Source: Acidobacteriota bacterium (GTDB lineage Bacteria > Acidobacteriota > Blastocatellia > Pyrinomonadales > Pyrinomonadaceae). From it: 64,000 bases of DNA. Shown here in pieces: positions 10,252-18,885 of this stretch. The notes beneath the pieces are model-generated. The model made no database searches. It was not told the DNA's origin and worked only from the letters and a program-made list of their open reading frames with translations. Location of the stretch: the NCBI GenBank assembly GCA_003223025.1, contig QHXR01000016.1:127365-191364 (forward strand). The letters run 5' to 3'. Numbering within the stretch: the stretch's first letter is position 1; every line of letters starts with the position of its first letter. Made by a program: the position numbers and the translations under genes.

Positions 10252-12666
10252 TTAATTGATCGTGAAAGTCTTGGGCACGAACTCCATTGAGATAAGATCG
10301 CCTGACACTTTCCGCTTTTTGTCCTCGAGCGGTTTGTAAATGAAAACGACGGGAACATCCAACGCCTTCATTCCGCAACCTACCTGCAGACTCTCGATAT
10401 CCGGAGTAAACGCACGAAGAGTCAAACCTTCACGGGGGCTCGCCACGCGAATCGTCTGAGACGACGTCCTTAGGAAGAAAAACATCCCGTCCTTTGTACA
10501 CTCGGATCGCTCGATGAAGCCGAGCTCACGTGTTTCGCCTGCGGCAGGTTGTCGAATGTTCGCTCGAATGGTCTGCATCATCTGGTCGCGGCGCTCTTGT
10601 GCGACCTCACCGTCAACCGGCGGCGGGCCGGTTTCTTCGATCACATACGTCGGCGGCGCGGGCTCGGCGGCCAGATCCACGAAACGAAATTCCTTCGGGA
10701 CAAATTCAAGAGCGACGAGCTCGCCTCGGACCGGGACTTTTGCTCCGGCGGCTTCTCGATATGTGATCACCATCGGCGAATTCGCCAGATTCGACGCGCA
10801 TCCGACTTCGCCGTCCCCGTTGTCAGGAACGAAAGTGAGGATCGTGAGCTGGCTGAAATCCTTGCTCGTCAAAGTGAAAGTTTCGGAGCCGCTACTGATC
10901 ATGTACGCGACATTTGTTTTGCAGACGATCTTGCTGATGTTTCCGAGAACGCGTTTCTCGCCATCCTGGAGCGGCCGCAGCGAATGATTGATCGCCCTCA
11001 GCCGTGCCATCTCTTCCGCCTTCGCGATCTGTTCCGGCGTCGGACTGTCTTCACCCGGTTTGCGACGGATCAGGACACGCTCGCCGCCACCGTTGCCCGA
11101 TGCCGAACGCCGAGCCTCGTACGCTTTTAGGGCTTCCGCGTTTCGCGTTCCGATCGCCTCACGTTCCGCGATCTCGGACGCAAGTCTCTCGGCTCTTATT
11201 TTTAGATCCGGCTCGTCAGCAGTGCTCGCGATCCTCGCAGCGATCTCCCGAGCTTCCTTGTATTTTTCCTGCCGCGCGTAGATCTCGGCGATACGAAGAA
11301 TGAAACGACTATTACCGGGCTGATATTTAAGTGCCGTCTTGAGAGCCGTCGCGGCTTCTTCAAGATGATCGTTCGTTACGAGACTAACGAACGCGAAGAG
11401 CTCGTAGCTTTCCGCAAAGGAAGGATTAACCGCGATCGCCCGCTGTAGAAGTTCTCGGATCTTTGTCGCCGTTGCTTCATCGAACGCATGCACGTATCCG
11501 AATTCATCGCGACTGTCACGACTGAGGAGATATGCGAGCCGATAGAGCGCGAGATGATTCTTCTGATCTTCGGCGATCGCCTTCTCAAGATAAGTTCTCG
11601 CTTCCGCAAACTTTCGCTGGCGGAGTTTGACCATGCCCAACGTAGCGTTCGCCATGCTGAGATCAGCTCGCTGAGCGAGAGCGGCAGTCAGCAGCGGCTC
11701 GGCATCGTCGACGCGATTGACGTGATAGAGAAGGTCGCCGAGATACGCGTTGCTTTCCGCTTCGCCAAGCGGCATCGTCGTCATCTCGGTCTCGAACGTC
11801 ATCTTATTTTTGAACGTAACGAGATGATATTTGTACGTGCTCTGCGCAACGTAATTACGCAGATCTTTCTCCATCTGCGCGTAGCCGATACCGAAGGCTT
11901 CCTGAAAAGCTTGCTCGGCCGGCTTGTTCGCGATCGAGAGATTAAGGAATTTATTTAGCCCGGCGGACTTTCCGCTCTGAACAAGATAGTGAATAAGAGC
12001 CCATGATTCAGCGTAGAAAATACTTCGCGAATGATCACCGTGCTGCAGAAGCGCGTGATTGCTGATATTGAAAAGCGTGCCGAGCGGCATCAGTTTATTT
12101 TGCAAGAGCAGATCGAGATGGCCGGCCTGGGTTAATCCAAGTTTCACCTTTTGATCTTCTTCGATCTGAAACGTTTGGTAATACTCCGCGAGGCCTTCGT
12201 TGAACCAGGCCGGGACCGAAGACTTTCCGAAGTTCGTGTCGATTATGAAATGTACATACTCGTGGAAGATCGTCCCGTACGTATCTTCGTCGGTGCCACC
12301 GGTCGACAGTGTTATGTAGTTCACGTCTTCACCCGGTTGAAAATAACCGGCGACAAACGTGTCGATCTTGCCGTCGTCGCGCTTTGGCTTGTAGGGCTTG
12401 TATGCCGAGTCGCTTTTGAAAACGACGACGTTCGTCGGCACCGAAGCAGTGAGATTTAAAGATGCGAAGACCTGCTTAAAAGTTTCGCGGAACTGCTCGA
12501 GCTTCGTCGCGGTTTTTCGGATGTCTTTTTCAGATGCGTTACCGATCAGGTAAAAGTTCTTTGATCGAACCTGAAGCCACTGGTCCTTAGCCAGCACGGG
12601 TGTGGCGCAAAATGCCAAAAAAGCCGCAAACAACAGGCTTATGTGAGAAAACTTTCGGATTGTCAT
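10252..12666 (-). CDS. Exported peptidase-MA-like (DUF1570-type) metallopeptidase with TPRs
   Basis: 804 residues. A signal peptide ends around ATPVLA-K. The zinc-peptidase core has HEYVH at residues 135-139 and NEGLAEY at 156-162, the gluzincin arrangement (HExxH plus a downstream Glu) seen in DUF1570/peptidase MA proteins. TPR-type helices follow (about 280-500). The C-terminal 200 residues contain two copies of one small domain, each with the pattern LG.I....C......F....VGC and ending .EFVPK.F, which suggests a tandem duplication with a conserved Cys pair in each copy. The role is probably periplasmic proteolysis or peptide handling; the substrate is not deducible. The intergenic gap to the next leftward gene contains a palindromic repeat. 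Confidence 0.82.
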   Translation of the reverse strand: MTIRKFSHISLLFAAFLAFCATPVLAKDQWLQVRSKNFYLIGNASEKDIRKTATKLEQFRETFKQVFASLNLTASVPTNVVVFKSDSAYKPYKPKRDDGKIDTFVAGYFQPGEDVNYITLSTGGTDEDTYGTIFHEYVHFIIDTNFGKSSVPAWFNEGLAEYYQTFQIEEDQKVKLGLTQAGHLDLLLQNKLMPLGTLFNISNHALLQHGDHSRSIFYAESWALIHYLVQSGKSAGLNKFLNLSIANKPAEQAFQEAFGIGYAQMEKDLRNYVAQSTYKYHLVTFKNKMTFETEMTTMPLGEAESNAYLGDLLYHVNRVDDAEPLLTAALAQRADLSMANATLGMVKLRQRKFAEARTYLEKAIAEDQKNHLALYRLAYLLSRDSRDEFGYVHAFDEATATKIRELLQRAIAVNPSFAESYELFAFVSLVTNDHLEEAATALKTALKYQPGNSRFILRIAEIYARQEKYKEAREIAARIASTADEPDLKIRAERLASEIAEREAIGTRNAEALKAYEARRSASGNGGGERVLIRRKPGEDSPTPEQIAKAEEMARLRAINHSLRPLQDGEKRVLGNISKIVCKTNVAYMISSGSETFTLTSKDFSQLTILTFVPDNGDGEVGCASNLANSPMVITYREAAGAKVPVRGELVALEFVPKEFRFVDLAAEPAPPTYVIEETGPPPVDGEVAQERRDQMMQTIRANIRQPAAGETRELGFIERSECTKDGMFFFLRTSSQTIRVASPREGLTLRAFTPDIESLQVGCGMKALDVPVVFIYKPLEDKKRKVSGDLISMEFVPKTFTIN

Positions 12667-12759
12667 ACTGCTTGGGAAGGGCGTTTAGCCCGAGATCTAA
12701 AATTTCGGCAAGCGATAAGTTATCACATCCGCAGGCGATTTATTAAGATCTATTCAGCA

Positions 12760-12822
12760 CTTTGCGTCTTGGCGTCTTTGCGTGAACATCTGATCCTCAC
12801 GCAAAGACGCCAGGACGCAAAG
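12760..12822. repeat. Inverted repeat, CTTTGCGTC...GACGCAAAG family
   Basis: Arms of about 26 bp (CTTTGCGTCTTGGCGTCTTT and its near-perfect complement) around a roughly 12-bp loop, in the 207-bp gap between two leftward genes. A shortened copy lies at 48376-48422. No T-run follows, so this looks like a dispersed REP-like element rather than a dedicated terminator. Confidence 0.75.
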
Positions 12823-12873
12823 AACAAGTAGAGCATCGGGCTGAACTCCGATGCTCTAATCCTTTAATGGTCT

Positions 12874-13926
12874 TTATGCTTTAACCGCTTCAACGATACT
12901 CATCATTCCCTGAGTTGGGATGATGCGCGTTAATTTGAAGCCCGAATTGCGCAGCAGTTCTTCGAATTCAGAAGGTGTACGCTCTACGCCGCCCGGAGAC
13001 ATAAGCATCTCGAGATCGATAATCTTGCTGAAGTGCGGCTCGTTTCCTTCCGGAACGATCGCTTCGATGATCAGCACTTTTGCATCATCAGGCATGTTCG
13101 CGCGAATGTTCTCGAGAATCTTCTGATTCTTGTCGTCATACCAGTCGTGAATGATGTGCTTGAGCATGTAAATGTCGGCCACGACCGGGATTTCCGCGAC
13201 GAAATCACCTTCGACGAGTTCGACCCGATCGGCGACGCCGTACGAATCCAACATCTGAGGTGCACCCGCAAGAACTGTCGGCAGATCGAAAAGGAGTCCT
13301 TTGGCATTCGGGTTTGCCGCGAGAACTGCCGCGAGCAGATGGCCGTAGCCACCTCCGATGTCGGCGATCGTTTTCGCTTTCGAAAAATCATAAGCGGTAA
13401 GCACGGGACCGATCGACTGATGCGAATAACTCGTCATCGCACGATTGAAGATCGCGCCGAGCTCTTTGTTGGTGTCGAAAAGATACTCGAACACGGGTTC
13501 GCCATGCACGTTATCCCAAGCCGGCTTCCCGGTCCGGACGCTGTACGAAAGATCGCCGTAAACTTTCCAATGCTCGGGATCGCAGATCCAGAGCGCCATA
13601 TCGCGAGTGCTCCGCGGAACATCGGATCGCAGCGTTTCGGTCAGCGGAGTGTTCGCGAACGTTTTCGGAGCGACTTCTTCAAACGCTCCGACACTCGCCA
13701 GAGCTCTAAGGAGCCGGTATAGCGATCGCTCGTCGGTCTCGGTTTCTGTTGCAAGATCGGCGGCGCTCTTCGGGCCATCGTTCAAAAGATCGGCGATGCC
13801 CAACTTTGCCGCGGTATAAATCGCCGGTGCAATAAATGCACCGGAAAGTAATTGCATTAGTTGGGCGTCGGCCGGCGTCGTATTCAATGCTGCTGCGGCG
13901 GCGGCTGTGTTTTGGTTGGTATTCAT
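12874..13926 (-). CDS. SAM-dependent O-methyltransferase (acetylserotonin OMT-like)
   Basis: 350 residues, normal for the family. The N-terminal winged-helix dimerisation domain (about 20-100) is followed by a class I methyltransferase fold. Motif I is DIGGGYGHLL at 189-198, with an acidic pair in the following strand (LLFDLP). LKHIIHDWYDD near 255 supplies the general-base histidine usual in plant-type/bacterial small-molecule O-methyltransferases. LIIEAIVPEG is the conserved late strand. It probably methylates a hydroxyl of a small aromatic or secondary metabolite. No biosynthetic genes lie nearby, so the substrate is open. The N-terminus is Ala-rich and unlikely to be a signal peptide. Confidence 0.9.
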   Translation of the reverse strand: MNTNQNTAAAAAALNTTPADAQLMQLLSGAFIAPAIYTAAKLGIADLLNDGPKSAADLATETETDERSLYRLLRALASVGAFEEVAPKTFANTPLTETLRSDVPRSTRDMALWICDPEHWKVYGDLSYSVRTGKPAWDNVHGEPVFEYLFDTNKELGAIFNRAMTSYSHQSIGPVLTAYDFSKAKTIADIGGGYGHLLAAVLAANPNAKGLLFDLPTVLAGAPQMLDSYGVADRVELVEGDFVAEIPVVADIYMLKHIIHDWYDDKNQKILENIRANMPDDAKVLIIEAIVPEGNEPHFSKIIDLEMLMSPGGVERTPSEFEELLRNSGFKLTRIIPTQGMMSIVEAVKA

Positions 13927-14028
13927 TTTGTCGAAATTCTCCTAAAAATAAATGGGTATTAGTTCAGTTACTTCTACACGCGAAAGAGCGGCCTGAAAAA
14001 TATCACTCGGCCTCAAGGCTCTATAAAA

Positions 14029-14052
14029 AGGCGGAGCCAAAAACTCCGCCTT
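14029..14052 (-). terminator. Rho-independent terminator of the DUF4412-like gene
   Basis: A 9-bp stem AAGGCGGAG / CTCCGCCTT sits 26 bases downstream of the leftward stop codon. Read on the minus strand it is followed by CTTTTTAT. Confidence 0.75.
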
Positions 14053-14077
14053 ATCCGTTTGATACTTCCCGCGCCTC

Positions 14078-15535
14078 TTACTGCTGGATCGTGCGAACGA
14101 TCTCTTCAGCGGCCTGTTCGATCACCTGGGAAATGATGTCGTCGCCGTTAGACTTGGCCTTCACCTTGTAGACCTTCGCGAATGCCGCAGAACCGTCGCC
14201 CTTGTTCAGTTTGATATCGAGACTGATCTCGTCTTTTGATTTGACGTTACCCGACATCGACGTCGCGCTGACAATGCTCTGCGTCGCGATTTGGCCCGCG
14301 ATATTTCCCGCGACATTACCGGTGTGTCCGATGCCGGTTGCACCGATTGCACTTCCGAGCGCCTGACCGAACATTCCACCGAAACCACCTCCGCCGCCGC
14401 CTTTCTTGTGCGAGACGTTTGTATAGATGACATAATCACACTCCTTCTGCTGAGCTTCTGCTGCGATCGCCGACGAGAGTCGGGCTTCCAGTGCGACGAC
14501 CTCCACATTTGGGACCTTCAAGAAACTTGTCAACGTGTTCTGCACCGCCGCTGATAGATCCGATGCGTTGAGTCCTTCACCGACCGCACCGGTTTTAACC
14601 GTTGCAAGACCGATGCGAATCACGCCGGATTTTTTCGAGGAAGTTACTGATTCGACGTTCGTCTCCATCGGCATTTGCGATGCAGCACCGCGAACCGATT
14701 GTGCGAGAGCGGAGTTCGACGATGATGAGCTTGAATAAGACGATCCCATTGATGTCGAGCTGGAGCTCGAAGCAGTTGAATACATCTGAGCTGCATCCTG
14801 AACTTCGCGATAGTCCGCCGGAACTTCGAAGAGAGCTTGTTCAAGAGTCGCCTTCGAAAGCTCCACGACCTCATTGACCATAGACATCGTCTCTTTACCC
14901 GACTCGTCGAACATGGTCATTTTTTCGTAGACGGGGTAGCCGCGTTTTGCGGTACCGATCGTCTTCATCTCGTATTTGTCCTTGCAGCCACCGGTACGAT
15001 TGGCGTAGCTGCCGTAGTTTTGATTGCCGTAGTCGCAATCGAGAACGAACTCAGCATCGATATACCAACCGTCGGTCTGGATCTTCGAGTTTGTCTTGCT
15101 ACACGCGTCGGGCGATGAGACGGTCTCCATCGTGATGATCAAGTGACGCGCAGTGAAGCCGAACATCTGCTTCCGCTCGCCTGTATCCTTCGTGGTTACC
15201 GTCGTCGTGACCCGGCCGCCAGCGGTGACGACGCCGTTCTTGTCGGTCGTCGCTGTCGAATTCGCGGTGGCTGTTCCGTCATTGAACGCATTGACCATGT
15301 AGGTCTTTGTCTGCGAGTTAAGTTGAACGCCGCGTCGCAGATCGCACTGAGTAAGATTGATCATCATCCCGTTCATCGACTCGCTGCGTTGGCGTTTGCC
15401 CTTGATGTAGGTCGTATTGTCGTAAGACTGACCGCTCATCGTCTGCTTGGATTTGATCTTGACGTCGGCCATCGCCGCCGTGGAAGTGATGATCCCGGTG
15501 ATCAGGATCGCGATCGTATAAATTGCCGTTTTCAT
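14078..15535 (-). CDS. Secreted DUF4412-like protein with Ser-rich and Gly-rich linkers
   Basis: 485 residues; signal peptide MKTAIYTIAILITGIITSTAAMA. The first 250 residues resemble DUF4412-type proteins (early KIKSKQTMSGQSYDNTTYIKG, then beta-rich sequence). A serine-rich linker follows at about 255-275. The C-terminal part (from about 310, IRIGLATVKTG) recalls the FlgO/TolB-like alpha-beta fold, with YVIYTNVSH, and is interrupted by a glycine run near 378-386 and the Gly/Ala-rich stretch GQALGSAIGATGIGHTGNVAG. That stretch could interact with a membrane. Function unknown; export is well supported. Monocistronic, with a terminator immediately downstream. Confidence 0.72.
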   Translation of the reverse strand: MKTAIYTIAILITGIITSTAAMADVKIKSKQTMSGQSYDNTTYIKGKRQRSESMNGMMINLTQCDLRRGVQLNSQTKTYMVNAFNDGTATANSTATTDKNGVVTAGGRVTTTVTTKDTGERKQMFGFTARHLIITMETVSSPDACSKTNSKIQTDGWYIDAEFVLDCDYGNQNYGSYANRTGGCKDKYEMKTIGTAKRGYPVYEKMTMFDESGKETMSMVNEVVELSKATLEQALFEVPADYREVQDAAQMYSTASSSSSTSMGSSYSSSSSSNSALAQSVRGAASQMPMETNVESVTSSKKSGVIRIGLATVKTGAVGEGLNASDLSAAVQNTLTSFLKVPNVEVVALEARLSSAIAAEAQQKECDYVIYTNVSHKKGGGGGGFGGMFGQALGSAIGATGIGHTGNVAGNIAGQIATQSIVSATSMSGNVKSKDEISLDIKLNKGDGSAAFAKVYKVKAKSNGDDIISQVIEQAAEEIVRTIQQ

Positions 15536-15670
15536 TATGATTCTCCGCGTTTATGAAGATTTATATGGCGAAGGATTTTCGCTCTCACTTGCTCACGCGG
15601 AGGAACGGTCGAAAAAGTATCACGCACTTGCAGAGTTGGCGGATGCGACGGGGAGCTGATAATTAGCGAC

Positions 15671-15846
15671 GGATGGCGTACGCGACTGGAACGCAGGCGT
15701 CGAACGATCATCGCTTGCTCGTGCTGAGACCGGACGTTGACTGCTTGAATTTAGCGACCAGAGAACCGAGAGGCTTGACGCCGCGGGAGCCACGGCGTTG
15801 CAGGCGCGACGCCTGCGTTCCAGTCGCATCCGCCATGCGCCATCCG
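15671..15846. repeat. Inverted repeat, GACTGGAACGCAGGCGTCG family
   Basis: The 373-bp gap between the divergent DUF4412-like gene and the sigma-factor gene has no gene. It holds an inverted repeat: GGATGGCGTACGCGACTGGA onwards (15671-15702) and its near complement at 15808-15846, about 105 bp apart. The arms are well conserved over the GACTGGAACGCAGGCGTCG core. This is a dispersed-repeat type of sequence; the promoters of both flanking genes must lie around it. Confidence 0.75.
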
Positions 15847-15908
15847 CCATCCGGTTCCGCTCTATCTTATTGCACGCAAACATTGCTTTCCTTATAATCT
15901 GCAAAGCC

Positions 15909-16481
15909 ATGAGCCAAGAAGCCCCAAACGAGATCACACAAATGCTGATCGAACTGACGGACGGTAATCAAGAAGTCGTCAATCAGATCCTTCCGCACAT
16001 CTACGACGAATTGAAACGTCTCGCCAGCAGTTACCTCAGGCGCGAGCGCGTCAACCACACGCTCCAGCCGACCGCGCTCGTTCACGAAGCGTACATGAAG
16101 CTCATCGATCAGAAGCGCGTCCAGTGGCAGAATCGTGCGCACTTTTTTGGGATCGCGGCTCAGGTCATGCGGCGGATATTGATGGATCACGCACGCAAGC
16201 ATCAAGCAGATAAACGAGGCGGCGAAGCTGAGAAGCTCCCGATCGAGGAAGAGATACTCGTCGTGTCGCACGAAAAGTCGGCTGAGCTGATCGCTCTCGA
16301 CGACGCGCTGCAGACACTCGCCGCAATGGACGAGCAGAAGGCGAAGATCGTCGAGCTGCGTTATTTCGGTGGATTGTCGATCGAAGAAACTGCCGAAGTT
16401 ATGGGCGTCAGCGTTCCTACTATTAACCGCCAATGGAGAATGGCGAAGGCGTGGCTGTACTCGCAGATCGCGGCTGAATAA
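15909..16481 (+). CDS. ECF-type RNA polymerase sigma factor
   Basis: 190 residues from the ATG at 15909. The longer frame from 15798 runs through a repeat and is not sigma-like. The sequence fits the ECF-like group typical of Acidobacteria and Planctomycetes (Sig-70_X6 type): region 2 with LLPHIYDELKRLA-like sequence, LQPTALVHEAYMKLID and MRRILMDHARKH; region 4 with LRYFGGLSIEETAEVMGVS and the helix TINRQWRMAKAWL. It directs RNA polymerase to a small regulon. No anti-sigma gene is adjacent; members of this group are often linked to Ser/Thr kinases, and a kinase operon lies convergently just downstream. Confidence 0.93.
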   Translation: MSQEAPNEITQMLIELTDGNQEVVNQILPHIYDELKRLASSYLRRERVNHTLQPTALVHEAYMKLIDQKRVQWQNRAHFFGIAAQVMRRILMDHARKHQADKRGGEAEKLPIEEEILVVSHEKSAELIALDDALQTLAAMDEQKAKIVELRYFGGLSIEETAEVMGVSVPTINRQWRMAKAWLYSQIAAE

Positions 16482-16495
16482 TGCGACGATCACAT

Positions 16496-16661
16496 ATTTG
16501 CGACGCGGAGACGCGGGGAAAAAGTGAAGGGGAGATGTGATGATCACATCTCCCCTTGTTGTTCTGATTGTTTGTCTCTTGGCTCAGAACCTCGCGTCTC
16601 TCCTTCGCCGCGTCTCCGCGTCGCAAATATCCCCGCGTCGCAAATATCCCCGCGTCGCAAA
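16496..16661. repeat. Inverted and tandem ATTTGCGACGCGG repeats
   Basis: ATTTGCGACGCGGAGACGCGG at 16496-16516 is inverted at 16609-16628. The inverted copy continues as a short tandem array of ATCCCCGCGTCGCAAAT-like units to 16661. The arms enclose the terminator hairpin, all within the gap between convergent genes. Confidence 0.7.
16527..16557. terminator. Bidirectional terminator hairpin
   Basis: A perfect 14-bp stem (AAGGGGAGATGTGA / TCACATCTCCCCTT) with a 3-base loop lies between the rightward sigma-factor gene and the leftward phosphatase gene. The T-runs are short on both sides, so it may act in both directions. Confidence 0.7.
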
Positions 16662-16674
16662 TACATCCGCGTCA

Positions 16675-18339
16675 CTACAGCGCCGCTCGTTTCACGATCA
16701 CGAGCGTAATATCATCATTCGCCGGAGCGGTTTGAGTGAACGCGGACAGTGCCGATTCGACCTTGTCTCGCATTCCCGCAGCCGACGCTTTTAGGTTTTT
16801 ACTTACTACGTCTGAGAGACGCTCCATTCCGAATTCTTCATCACGGATATTGTTTGCCTCGGAAACTCCATCCGAATAGACGACAAGTGCTTCGCCGGGA
16901 TTGAGCTGCGTTTCGCCAACTTCAAATTCGGCGCCCGGAATGATACCAAGCGGAAATCCTCCGGATGACAACTGTACGATGCTGCCGTCGGCACGGCCGA
17001 TGAGCGGCGGATTATGTCCTGCGTTGATGTACTTCAGCATTCCGTTCGACGGATCGAGCTCCGCGACAAAGAGCGTGACGAAACGATTCGCCGGAGTATT
17101 GTCCGCTAGATATTGGTTGACTGAAAGGATTGTCTGTTCGAGCGAGCTCTTGGCTGCGACTTGTGCATGGATCGCCGCGTGAAGACTCGACATAAGAAGT
17201 GCCGCCGCCGTTCCTTTTCCGGAAACGTCACCGAGCGCGACGAGCATTCTGCCGTCGTGCCGCGGAATGAAATCGTAATAGTCACCGCCGATCTCGTAAC
17301 AGGAAAACGAGATTCCCTGAAACTCGTATCCGTCCATCTGCGGCGGTGCCGATGGCTGAAAACGTTGCTGGATCTCAGTCGCCAGCTCAAGCTCGTGCTC
17401 CATCCGCTCACGCTGAAATCTTTCTTCGAGAAGCTTCGCATTCTCGACCCGGATCGCCGCGACCGACGCGAGAGTCGTCAGAATATTGAGATGCTCTTCT
17501 GTGAATGTCGCTTCGTACGTCGGCGAGTCAGCATAGATCAAACCAAAAACGGTCCTTTCATCAACGCTCAGAGGCACAGCGAGAACCGATCTGATTCCCT
17601 GCAGTGCGATAGTCTGGCTGGCGAACTTTGGATCATGCTGGGCATCGGCAGTCAGAACGGACTTTCCATTCTTTAGCACTTCGTCCATTACCGTGCGGCT
17701 GATGCGCACCTCTTGCAGAGGCTCGTCGTTCCCGCGGATCCGCGCGACCATGATCTTCATCCCGTCAGGTTCTTTCTCATCCCGGAGCATGATGACGCAA
17801 CGCTCGGCCGGGACGGCTTCGAAAACAAGAGACGCGACTTGGTTCAGCGTCTCGTCGAGACCGCTTGCCGAAAGAAGCGCGACACCAACCTTGCTTATCA
17901 AACCGAGAAGATCGTTGCGAGAAGAAAACTGCTCTTTTAGAAGCTCGGTCGTCGGGATCTTGCGACTCTGAAGCGAGATCGTTTTGGACGGATCCAACGC
18001 GTCGGTGAAATCGGCGATGAGAGTCGCTCCACCCTGGATCTGAAATCGCTCGTCATCGAAAACGATCGTCGTTTCGCCGATCTGGATCTCGCCTCCGGAT
18101 GAGAGCGGTATCGGCATCTTCACCGGAGTTCCGTTGTAACGCGTGCCGTTCGCCGAACCCAGGTCCTGGAGCCAAAATCCGTCGCCTTCCTGTCTGACCT
18201 CAGCATGAAGTCGTGATGCGAACGCATCCGGAATACATACATCGCTGCGGGCGGATCGCCCGATCGTGGTCCGCAGTCGAGAGAGCGGGATTTTCTCTCC
18301 ACTGCCGTTGTCGCCGGTTTTTACAATCAACTGAGCCAT
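16675..18339 (-). CDS. FHA-GAF-SpoIIE protein phosphatase (PP2C family)
   Basis: 554 residues. FHA domain at about 1-100 (TTIGRSARSD, SRLHAEV, LGSANGTRYNG), a phosphothreonine-binding module. GAF sensor domain about 150-310. A short helical linker (EERFQRERMEHELELATEIQ) and a SpoIIE/RsbU-type PP2C domain about 340-554 follow. Its metal-site motifs are visible: GGDYYDF, LGDVSGKG, NAGHNPPLIG and YSDGVSEANN. It probably dephosphorylates Ser/Thr proteins such as anti-sigma antagonists or kinase targets. It is the last gene of a tight leftward operon (16-bp gap after the RDD gene), pairing a phosphatase with the kinase encoded two genes upstream. Confidence 0.93.
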   Translation of the reverse strand: MAQLIVKTGDNGSGEKIPLSRLRTTIGRSARSDVCIPDAFASRLHAEVRQEGDGFWLQDLGSANGTRYNGTPVKMPIPLSSGGEIQIGETTIVFDDERFQIQGGATLIADFTDALDPSKTISLQSRKIPTTELLKEQFSSRNDLLGLISKVGVALLSASGLDETLNQVASLVFEAVPAERCVIMLRDEKEPDGMKIMVARIRGNDEPLQEVRISRTVMDEVLKNGKSVLTADAQHDPKFASQTIALQGIRSVLAVPLSVDERTVFGLIYADSPTYEATFTEEHLNILTTLASVAAIRVENAKLLEERFQRERMEHELELATEIQQRFQPSAPPQMDGYEFQGISFSCYEIGGDYYDFIPRHDGRMLVALGDVSGKGTAAALLMSSLHAAIHAQVAAKSSLEQTILSVNQYLADNTPANRFVTLFVAELDPSNGMLKYINAGHNPPLIGRADGSIVQLSSGGFPLGIIPGAEFEVGETQLNPGEALVVYSDGVSEANNIRDEEFGMERLSDVVSKNLKASAAGMRDKVESALSAFTQTAPANDDITLVIVKRAAL

Positions 18340-18355
18340 AAGAAAAGTAACTATG

Positions 18356-18868
18356 CTACCGCTTTATCCGGCGGTCGGCATAGATCACGACCGTACTCGA
18401 TAGGTAATCGTGAAGTGCCCGCCCCTTACTACTAAAGACCGAAAGAACAAATCCGATTCCGGCACTCGCGAGGGTCAGGAAGTAACCGACGGTTTGCCGA
18501 AATGCGATCGCACCCACCGACGGTGATGTTCCGTCGATCCGGACTATACGAAGTCCGGTCGCGATCTTTCCAAGCGTCTGACCGCTGAACATGGGAAGGA
18601 AAACTATATTCGTGATGCCGACAAGGGCCGCCACGAGCCAACTCGCGCTGCTCAAGCCTTCGTTCAAAAGCTTGGCACCATCGTTACCGGAGAATCGGCT
18701 CAACAACAGACCGATCACCGGTATGCCGATGAAAACGATGTAGTCGATGATCGCCGCACCGCATCGCAATAAAAAAGGCGCCTTTACCGACTCCGGCGAA
18801 AATCCGAGAACGATCTCTTTAGAACCCGGGTGTTTGATCTGAACCGTTCGGTCCGAAACTGCACTCAT
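18356..18868 (-). CDS. RDD family membrane protein
   Basis: 170 residues. The RDD-type core is APFLLRCGAAIIDYIVF followed by three to four hydrophobic helices and the conserved GQTLGKIATGLRIVRIDG motif. RDD proteins are small inner-membrane proteins, some shown or proposed to act in transport. The short hydrophilic N-terminus precedes the first helix. It sits between the kinase gene (17-bp gap) and the phosphatase gene (16-bp gap), so it is co-transcribed with them and may be their membrane partner or target. Confidence 0.88.
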   Translation of the reverse strand: MSAVSDRTVQIKHPGSKEIVLGFSPESVKAPFLLRCGAAIIDYIVFIGIPVIGLLLSRFSGNDGAKLLNEGLSSASWLVAALVGITNIVFLPMFSGQTLGKIATGLRIVRIDGTSPSVGAIAFRQTVGYFLTLASAGIGFVLSVFSSKGRALHDYLSSTVVIYADRRIKR

Positions 18869-18885
18869 AAATCGATTTCAAAAAC

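Noticed and set aside
15620-15937. Minus-strand 105-residue frame upstream of the sigma-factor gene
   Set aside because: It is a translation through the GACTGGAACGCAGGCGTC inverted repeat and has no coding character.
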